This document shows positions 63,999-64,000 of a stretch of DNA of 64,000 bases, piece by piece; positions within the stretch are counted from its first letter, which is position 1, and each line of letters starts with the position of its first letter. Both the position numbers and the translations under genes were made by a program. The notes beneath the pieces are model-generated. The model saw nothing but the letters and a program-made list of their open reading frames with translations. It ran no database searches and had not been told where the DNA came from. Origin of the DNA: Neospora caninum Liverpool (Eukaryota; Apicomplexa; Conoidasida; Eucoccidiorida; Sarcocystidae); NCBI RefSeq assembly GCF_000208865.1, contig NC_018390.1, positions 1,846,790-1,910,789 of the forward strand, written 5' to 3'.

Positions 63999-64000
<2 letters not shown>

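Noticed and set aside
1..64000. tRNA, rRNA, CRISPR, insertion sequence or retroelement
   Set aside because: No cloverleaf, rRNA core, spaced direct-repeat array, transposase or reverse-transcriptase motif was seen on either strand; the repeats are simple-sequence arrays.

Overview
The window is nuclear DNA of a tissue-cyst-forming coccidian of the Toxoplasma/Hammondia/Neospora group. GC-rich coding exons alternate with introns that carry long (TA)n, TATG and GCATGC-type AT-rich tracts. Start codons sit in AAAATG contexts, splice sites are GT..AG, and proteins carry serine homopolymers. The sequence does not settle the species; the density of (TA)n microsatellites would fit Neospora at least as well as Toxoplasma. 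Nothing in the window looks bacterial, viral or transposon-derived.

Layout: (1) about 0.9-20.6 kb, minus strand: the intraflagellar transport protein IFT172, at least 30 small exons running from its WD40 N-terminus (20.58 kb) to near its C-terminus. The last ~100 residues were not found and probably lie beyond the left edge. (2) 20.6-24.0 kb: a head-to-head spacer. (3) 23.98-27.73 kb, plus strand: a five-exon gene for a 648-residue lineage-restricted protein with a hydrophobic, serine-rich leader. (4) 27.7-29.4 kb: a tail-to-tail spacer. (5) 29.44 to about 46.3 kb, minus strand: a giant gene (more than 5,100 codons) made mostly of two exons of 6.9 and 7.9 kb. It probably has a beta-propeller-like N-terminus and is full of low-complexity insertions; its 5' end is unresolved. 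(6) 46.3-50.2 kb: purine/pyrimidine satellites and a head-to-head spacer. (7) 50.2-59.3 kb, plus strand: a complete 16-exon PLAA/Doa1/Ufd3 homologue (WD40-PFU-PUL, 814 residues). (8) 59.3-62.3 kb: a spacer. (9) 62.3-63.8 kb, plus strand: a small multi-exon gene for a predicted secreted acidic protein, with an optional phase-neutral exon.

The genes do not form a pathway. IFT172 serves the flagellum, which in coccidia exists only in the male gamete. PLAA/Doa1 acts with Cdc48/p97 in ubiquitin handling. The other three genes have no function that can be read from sequence. Exon models were built by hand from homology remembered at family level, splice consensus and reading-phase bookkeeping. Boundaries written as 'about' may be off by tens of bases.
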